Shown piece by piece: positions 7,901 to 10,858 of a stretch of DNA of 10,858 nucleotides. The position numbers and the translations under genes are program-made. Numbering within the stretch: position 1 is the first letter of the stretch; every line of letters begins with the position of its first letter. The notes under the pieces were generated by a model that saw only the letters and a program-made list of their open reading frames with translations, was not told the DNA's origin and made no database searches. This stretch comes from CAZMXI01 sp964570205 (GTDB lineage Bacteria; Planctomycetota; Phycisphaerae; Tepidisphaerales; Tepidisphaeraceae), in assembly GCA_964570205.1 (NCBI GenBank), contig CAZMXI010000165.1, forward strand, positions 1 through 10,858, given 5' to 3'.

Positions 7901-10502
7901 CCAGGTTGATGTTGGCCGGCGCGTTGGCGTACTGCGCCACCTCGGCCAGTTTCTGCCCGGTCCGGTCGTCGAAGACGCGCACCAGCACCTCAACCGGCGC
8001 CCAGGTGCGCACCGTGTACTTGCCGGCCGCGGGAGCATCAAACACAAATCGATCGCGGTCGCCAATGTGCTCGATGACCAGCGGCACCGCCTGCCCCAGC
8101 TTCAGGGGCCGCGCCGGGTCGTCGCGCAATGTCGCCTTCTCTCGCGGGTCAGCCCGGTCAAGCCACACCTTGTAAGCGTAGGGCTGTACGCTGTGGGCGT
8201 TGTCGCCCCATTCCCGCACTTCGATCAGGTGCTCTCCCGGCAGCACTGGGAAGTGCATGTTGACCGGCGCTTTGGCGTACTGCACGGTCTCGACGAGCTT
8301 CTGGTTCTTCGCGTTGAACACCCGGATCAGGATCTCCGTCGGCGCAATGCCCTTGATGTTCATGTACCCGGCGTGATCCACCAGAACCCGATAGCAGTCC
8401 ACATCGCCCACCGGGTCGATGCTGCCGCGCAGCACGTCGCCCCAGTCGACCGGAATGGCCGCCTCGGGCCTGTCATTGCGGCCCATCGCCTCCAGTTCAT
8501 CGCAGGGCTCGAACCAGGTGGTCAGGAGGTACGGACTGTTGGAAGATGCGTTGTCGCCCCACTCGCGGATGCGCATGTAGACGGTCCGCGGGCCGGGCGA
8601 ATGCCACGACACGACCGCCGGCGCGTTGGCGTAGCTGACGGCCTGGGTCAGCAGCGTGCCGTCGGACGACAGAACCTGGATGTGGCTCTCGATGGGCGAA
8701 ATCGAGCGAGCCCAGACCACGCCCGCGCTGGGAAGCGCCAGGGCATAGGTGTCGGTGTCGCCAATGGGGTTGATCGTGTTGGCGATCAGGCCCGGCATCC
8801 GCGCGGTGCGCACCGCCGCGATGCGCTTGGGCGCCGGGGCGGGGTCATCCACGCCGTCATCTTCAATCAACTCGAACCGCATCGTGTAGGGCTCGGTCGA
8901 GCAGGCGTTGTCACCCCACTCGGCCACCTGGATCGTGTTCCAACCCGGCCGCACCGGCGCAACCAGCGCCAAGGGCGCGTTGGCATAAGCCACGCTCTCG
9001 CCCAGCTTGCTCCCAGCCGCATCCAGAACCCGGACGAGGTGCTCAAGGGCATGCGGCTGGAGCGTGATTCTCGCCCAGCCCGGGCGGTTCACCCGAAAAC
9101 GAAAACAGTCGTTGTCGCCGACCGGAAACTTGTACCCGCGCACTTCCTCACCGCTCTGGATCAGCCTCGCCGAATCCGGGCCGTCGTTCGGCTCCATGCT
9201 GTCCGGCACGCGAGTGGCCGTGATGCTCAACGTGAACTTCTCATTGCTGGCGGCATTGTCGCCCCAGTGCCCCACGCTCATCAGGTACTCGCCCGCAGGC
9301 ACATTGGCCGCGACCGCACACGGCGCGTTCTGGTACGCCATCGACTCGACGATCCGCTTGCCATCCACTGAATAGAGGCGCATATGGGTCGGAATCGGCG
9401 GCTTGGGGCCGACCTCAGCGCGCACCGCCGCCGGGTAGTCGAGCCGGAACCGGAAGAAGTCCTTGTCGCCCGCCTTGCCGATGGTCAGTTGCACTGGCGA
9501 GCCGGTGTGAACGACCTGGGCGGTACTGAGGCTGTCGTTGGGCTCTCGTTCCTCGATCGGCGCGGTGGGGTTGAGCTTCAGCGTGGCGGCCGCGTTCGCA
9601 TCCAGAGAAAGAACCGCGAAGGCGGGCTCATGCCCGGTCGCCTCCGCCCGCACCTGTACGCGCCGCCGCGACGCAGCCACTCTCCCGTCCTTGTCCATCC
9701 AGTTGAGTTGGGTGACGCGGATATCCTTGAAGACCACCTTGCCCTGCGTGTCGGCCGCCGCCTCAGCAAGGATGCCCTTCGGCCAGCCCTCGGCAATGAT
9801 CACTTTCGCCCCGGACAGTGGCTGCCCCGAAATGCCGTCCACCGCCGTTATCGTCAATGCAACCGGCTCCGTGACTCGAACCAGCTCAAAACGCAGAGGT
9901 TTGATGTCCTTGGTGATGTTCACCTGCGTCCGGACGGGCACGCAACCCGCCGCCGTGATCTCAGCCTGGTACCGCCCCACCGGCATCTCCAGGATCGTGA
10001 CGTTCCCCTCCCAATCCGTGCGGCAGTCAATCCGTCCGTGGGTCAGCGCCGGAACATTATCGGCCACGAACGCCAGGTGCGCCCCGGCGATGGGACGGTC
10101 GTCCGGCCGGGTGACTGCCTGGGCCGCCACCTTCGTCAGCACCACCGGCGACAGCGTCAGATCAATCGGCTGGCGCCGGCCAGCAGGCAGGTCGATGCTT
10201 CGTTCGATGCGGTCGAATCCGTAGTGCTCAATCAGCAGCCTATAGCGCCCGGCGGGAATCCCATCGAAGACGGCCTGTCCATCCGCGCCGCTTGTGGAGT
10301 AACGTCCACCGATGTTCACGGCAGCCGACGCCACCGGTTTCTTATCGGCCGCCGACAGCAGCTTCACAACGACAGGCCCCGGCGGTATGCGTGCGCCCGA
10401 TTCGCCACCTCGGCTGAGTTCGGAACCTACCCACGACCACGCAATCGCTGCCACACAAGAGATGAACACCATCCGCGCCACGATCTGACCACGCACCGAC
10501 AT
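1935..10502 (-). CDS. Giant secreted multidomain protein with PPC-like repeats and a polymorphic-toxin-like C-terminal region
   Basis: A single frame encodes about 2855 residues. The ATG at 10502 is chosen because GAGG lies five bases upstream and it opens a signal peptide: R4 and R10, a hydrophobic core at about 11-26, then a polar stretch. The frame runs open another 41 codons upstream, but those residues hide the signal. Domains in order (approximate residues): three carboxypeptidase-regulatory-like beta domains (42-312); five PPC-like beta-sandwich repeats (315-900); a PKD-like segment with DADGDGRAD (939-947); an FN3-like domain (from 1086); further beta domains with Asp-rich loops (1429-1463); a CARDB-like domain (1609-1720); Ig-like domains (1725-1900); a Pro/Ala/Gly-rich linker (1905-2093); and a mostly helical C-terminal part (2094-2855) with a PT-TG-like segment near 2262-2299. 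There are no internal stops and no transmembrane anchor after the signal. Export and an adhesive or effector role are inferred; the exact function and the last 550 residues are unknown. Confidence 0.93.
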   Translation of the reverse strand: MSVRGQIVARMVFISCVAAIAWSWVGSELSRGGESGARIPPGPVVVKLLSAADKKPVASAAVNIGGRYSTSGADGQAVFDGIPAGRYRLLIEHYGFDRIERSIDLPAGRRQPIDLTLSPVVLTKVAAQAVTRPDDRPIAGAHLAFVADNVPALTHGRIDCRTDWEGNVTILEMPVGRYQAEITAAGCVPVRTQVNITKDIKPLRFELVRVTEPVALTITAVDGISGQPLSGAKVIIAEGWPKGILAEAAADTQGKVVFKDIRVTQLNWMDKDGRVAASRRRVQVRAEATGHEPAFAVLSLDANAAATLKLNPTAPIEEREPNDSLSTAQVVHTGSPVQLTIGKAGDKDFFRFRLDYPAAVRAEVGPKPPIPTHMRLYSVDGKRIVESMAYQNAPCAVAANVPAGEYLMSVGHWGDNAASNEKFTLSITATRVPDSMEPNDGPDSARLIQSGEEVRGYKFPVGDNDCFRFRVNRPGWARITLQPHALEHLVRVLDAAGSKLGESVAYANAPLALVAPVRPGWNTIQVAEWGDNACSTEPYTMRFELIEDDGVDDPAPAPKRIAAVRTARMPGLIANTINPIGDTDTYALALPSAGVVWARSISPIESHIQVLSSDGTLLTQAVSYANAPAVVSWHSPGPRTVYMRIREWGDNASSNSPYLLTTWFEPCDELEAMGRNDRPEAAIPVDWGDVLRGSIDPVGDVDCYRVLVDHAGYMNIKGIAPTEILIRVFNAKNQKLVETVQYAKAPVNMHFPVLPGEHLIEVREWGDNAHSVQPYAYKVWLDRADPREKATLRDDPARPLKLGQAVPLVIEHIGDRDRFVFDAPAAGKYTVRTWAPVEVLVRVFDDRTGQKLAEVAQYANAPANINLEAKGATRYLVEVTEWGDNGASEQLGFILAADAGTDLCGAVLKTEVDPLSPLDATFWLDPIKPIGAITSASVDADGDGRADFNLTPGAKKLWRFQREGLYAASVAMTGAKSTAATAGAWVEAIGPRERKGVHLLVVSPGQDRIERDEACRVNAISYTGARISGVSLAVDGRPLAIARTAPYELEVPWRALAPGKHKLTFTAIDARGESAQVDRTVELSDYFDLQPQDGATISGNQVRVGWHSSAFGQAKVRYRAQGMDKWTEAIGDNGRQRVVMLPDLEAGRVYEFQPFGGRGGDGPVRTLTRVKGLAFGKAKYAGTVARDYDQRIGVSVRNQSEKPMVVRLECGKPPEESKLLVGFVGEGSEGTPFTLKPGEEREFMLGLSAQDCIHPAIHFPIRLASDSGYGDEADVEVNVKLPNVKLEWEAAGDQPEGLGKVLRLHNRGDGLTDLRIASSDPDLHVSPTIEHGVLPAGSSLEIVATPRLYEEFQKIEASLTAGAVGKTVQTSVTIAVPDGKKVFGTHLIGGASSKGGSSIEQDILVARTMAGAYLNPASVDWSKRVDGQDTDADGRLDRWTIDDKFEDILWSGDDTDGDGEVDFVHADIGYDGQYDYSAFKTKDGWEPTNLVEAFVEMGFKLPWARSAYEKHDVDFVMGDKVIGTLRDAIPEGNYTFKLPPSALSFTEAGTPGNNDIEIRSKHLRGGHYVVSSDFAMKVRMTGSHAFTVADSKEAAAKAVRQIKGLSADGPDFSVSSAEMQLEGEMRKGADIAVIVPVRNVGATRTHDVTVALARSEPGGKSIELARVRLADVPLIGSMPARLPWKAAPGRHSLRVVVDPDNECGDQTRDNNEAIVTFVIPGDDARPTLKVTEPADSSTLKDTIVPIRVEAQDDSGVARVELRIDSSLFTEMQATEPGVFIDRCILQPGAHALTARVTDSSGNQVEQTVKVTVDAKAPGVRILQPAEGTTLPDRATEVVIEADQDVAAAAVRVNGGPWQRVKLNNGQGTATVEAGFGAGSIEAMAASARGARGTAKVNVTCTKPRTEEQDQAGRPAAGTPAGANDAPQAPAGHAGAAIPDAARQPPGAAAASEHAAVSLEDGSTFDPFGPANAPVTPPGGRNKPAQGAAPAAETGDEAAAPGTRGGAPTSDSAGSDDAGNPVATDAGDGMEYGAAPATNLQPDVLPPVLPDRPDTPQAPEVPAAQQNASPAMASAAPSRPTRPAGGFVQAQSRASDWYCTNRPNIKVKFRLPEWLRRKNLSYASKEEYDRMVKKFIDDMKRRGVDTGSLERFQDALRKRIRRIEQPGELPGWLESFGLAKPKTDNPEELRKWREQMERAADAWYLKLLASGDPQLVAEGLKARAEAIGQFDKAMQEHAEATIQTIQANQKLVEDCVETLPVVGDITDLYAAATGETLLTGERISALERMIRLAGVLGPAGLEQLVKRSPNAQLVLQGLGEMGEAMGKRGKEMLANALGKPVKEIDNFMDAAARFANKEIRLGRDELAEKAEKAAKDFAKTPEGMADAIRRTKENAQAKELIENLQKHPPGSDEFKKAVNELQANKTAQALINDPKIRNELRDKVNQQIKAVHNTADAGTKADLDKFIKSNLPDDELKKMARDMGMDPDAALKSRQKIRETVERSGKKLDDVEVDVMTVTNQRPGSKSTSVGRDRDVTYVIKEKDVDITYPGTGEKVKKPGKTIADVDHTISEGPYNKNFHAATNDGKLPLKPDGSIDHAAIKQHADALDQTVTSKWHPEAYNTGEVQLKDFLDKGKTPTLTRIEDVKDTVTFKSDHWFHKAKEAAKDPVMAARHTAEGMRQATKQWDDLIMSRAKQYGLKPSNVPPRLQTSMDIFRKVKDGAISPAQAESMLKALGSSKEQAVREMAGFLEGMEKTVGAGWRKVKTAELVNDLHRLPGKGSQQWTESALQKINSALSRGEISGPNFLRLRNDAINGVLSLPKTPTWKQDLAKWADNALRRRLISESEKAMLDKATQ
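3603..3746 (-). other. Pre-toxin TG-like (PT-TG) segment inside the giant protein
   Basis: Residues about 2253-2300 of the giant protein read as a hydrophobic approach, then VVGDITDLYAAATG (2260-2273), then ETLLTGERIS, then a short amphipathic helix. Known PT-TG modules of polymorphic toxins have the same order: a P/V-G-V-G-D turn, D-x-x-x-A-xx-TG, a second TGE, then a helix starting around W/L-E-R. In those proteins the module lies between the delivery region and the C-terminal toxin. Here it follows about 165 residues of charged helices and precedes about 555 unassigned residues, which is longer than the usual single toxin domain. The match is by eye. Confidence 0.6.
4224..4790 (-). other. 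Disordered Pro/Ala/Gly-rich linker within the giant protein
   Basis: Residues 1905-2093 are dominated by Ala, Pro, Gly, Asp and Thr, have almost no aromatic residues, and show no predicted domain. They divide the beta-rich exported stalk from the helical C-terminal region, as flexible linkers do in long surface proteins. The underlying DNA is strongly GC-rich, which explains the unusually long meaningless frames on the opposite strand. The boundary with the C-terminal region falls just before the aromatic DWYC stretch (2095-2098). Confidence 0.75.
7815..9557 (-). repeat. Five tandem PPC-like protein repeats with a conserved YANAP ... EWGDNAxS signature
   Basis: Five consecutive units of 116-119 residues each contain, in order, a G-D-x-D-x-F/Y turn, a V-R-V-x-D strand, a Y-A-N-A-P motif (Y at 390, 506, 624, 742, 858) and a W-G-D-N motif 23-24 residues later (W at 413, 529, 648, 765, 882). 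The first two units open with EPND (E320, E437), a hallmark of pre-peptidase C-terminal (PPC) domains. At DNA level the W-G-D-N codons recur as GTTGTCGCCCCA or a one-base variant at 7848, 8199, 8550, 8907 and 9255 (plus-strand coordinates), spaced 351, 351, 357 and 348 bases. Outside the motifs the units have diverged, so this is an old duplication and not a recent unstable repeat. Confidence 0.85.
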
Positions 10503-10669
10503 GCTGACCTCACAATTGACGAGTCTGATATCATCATCGGTCGCAAAAAGCGTGCACATTCTCAGTTTGGACCTGGAGTACCGCCGAATCACCCGAATCC
10601 AGCCCGGGTCGTCGCAGATGCCCATCGCGCCGTAATCTGCTTACGGAAACGGGTGCGACACACAACGTA
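10503..10669. promoter_or_regulatory. Upstream region of the giant gene, containing its ribosome binding site
   Basis: This stretch should hold the promoter of the giant gene, read leftward. The clear element is GAGG (10511-10508 on minus), five bases before the start codon. I found no convincing -35/-10 pair. Two small features are visible: the palindrome TGATATCA (10526-10533) and a direct repeat CCGAATC at 10584-10590 and 10593-10599. Either could be an operator half-site or chance. No independent gene is supported here. Confidence 0.3.
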
Positions 10670-10714
10670 GCTGAGGAGCACGGTCTCGGTCGGCAGGCAC
10701 GGAGTGCGCGCGGA

Positions 10715-10858
10715 CGTCTGACGCACGAGTTCATCTCCGCCATTCTCGATGGTCGCGATCCGCTGATGGACCTCTACGAGACGCTGGCGATGACGATGCC
10801 AGGCATCGTTGCCCACCAATCCGCACCTGGACAGGGTGAATCGATGACTGTCCCGCAA
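10715..10858 (+). pseudogene. 3'-terminal remnant of a Gfo/Idh/MocA family oxidoreductase gene, running off the window
   Basis: The plus-strand frame with codons starting at 10715 reads RLTHEFISAI, then LDGRDPLMDLYE, then TLAMTMPGIVAHQSAPGQGE, then SMTVPQ at the window edge. This matches the end of Gfo/Idh/MocA NAD(P)-dependent oxidoreductases, where an HEF helix, GRxPxxDxY, PGI-AHxSA and a GGE-x-x-x-VP tail are typical. Only about the last 50 residues are present. The 300 or so residues carrying the Rossmann fold should lie to the left, but that space is occupied by the oppositely oriented giant gene. The frame is open back to 10529 with no ATG and no family-like sequence before about 10715. 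The third frame just upstream reads VGRHGV, reminiscent of the normal preceding sequence, which hints at an additional frameshift. It is most likely a truncated, inactive gene end. An assembly junction is the main alternative. Confidence 0.6.

Noticed and set aside
7848..9266. Regularly spaced GTTGTCGCCCCA blocks as a CRISPR array or regulatory repeats
   Set aside because: The blocks are only 12 bases, spaced about 350 bases, always in frame, and encode the conserved W-G-D-N motif of the protein repeats.
7509..9371. A 620-codon plus-strand open frame opposite the PPC-like repeats
   Set aside because: Its product is Arg/His/Gly/Val-rich and its periodicity comes only from the antisense of the protein repeats. 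It has no supporting ribosome binding site or family motif.
10430..10470. C16 of the giant protein as a lipoprotein cysteine
   Set aside because: The preceding residues F-I-S fit the lipobox poorly and the hydrophobic core before the cysteine is only four residues long. A standard type I signal peptide fits better.
10503..10625. A longer start for the giant protein, adding 41 residues
   Set aside because: The extension is polar and Arg-rich, would bury the signal peptide, and lacks a better ribosome binding site than the GAGG before 10502.
9384..10670. A 428-codon plus-strand open frame across the giant gene's start
   Set aside because: Its composition is Arg/His-rich and random-looking. 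It lies opposite the signal peptide and regulatory-like domains, which are clearly real on the minus strand.
10589..10858. An 89-codon minus-strand frame at the right edge
   Set aside because: The plus strand of the same bases gives a clear Gfo/Idh/MocA C-terminus, so the minus frame is its shadow.

Overview
The window is GC-rich chromosomal bacterial DNA. It holds two ordinary housekeeping genes at the left end, one very large secreted-protein gene filling most of the rest, and a fragment of an oxidoreductase gene at the right edge. The long modular exported protein, built from PPC-like, CARDB-like and DxDGDG segments, and the oxidoreductase C-terminus both resemble proteins common in Planctomycetota and their relatives. 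That placement is an inference from style, not a demonstrated assignment.

Left end (1-1564). Positions 1-178 hold a short hairpin that may end an upstream gene, and a sigma70-like promoter with a good ribosome binding site. These serve a 111-residue A-type iron-sulfur carrier (IscA/ErpA/HesB family, plus strand, 179-514). It converges on a ROK-family sugar kinase (minus strand, 1564-596). The 81 bases between them contain a perfect 13-bp stem that probably terminates both transcripts.

Middle (1565-1934). About 370 bases hold no convincing gene, only a few short hairpins. This stretch is both the 3' flank of the giant gene and the 5' flank of the kinase gene.

Main body (1935-10502, minus strand). 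A single uninterrupted gene encodes about 2855 residues. In order it has: a signal peptide; three carboxypeptidase-regulatory-like beta domains; five tandem PPC-like beta-sandwich repeats sharing a YANAP ... EWGDNAxS signature; PKD/FN3/Ig-like segments with Asp-rich DxDGDG loops; a CARDB-like domain; two Ig-like domains; a Pro/Ala/Gly-rich linker of about 190 residues; and a 760-residue, mostly helical C-terminal part. That last part carries a segment resembling the pre-toxin TG (PT-TG) motif, followed by about 550 residues I cannot assign. The layout of export signal, long adhesive stalk, disordered linker, pre-toxin motif and unknown C-terminal module is like that of polymorphic-toxin or contact-dependent effector proteins. 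No immunity gene is evident next to it.

Right end (10503-10858). After the giant gene's upstream region, the plus strand carries an open frame matching only the C-terminal end of a Gfo/Idh/MocA oxidoreductase. No N-terminal part is present, so it looks like a gene remnant at a rearrangement boundary. The iron-sulfur carrier, the kinase and the giant protein do not form an obvious pathway together.
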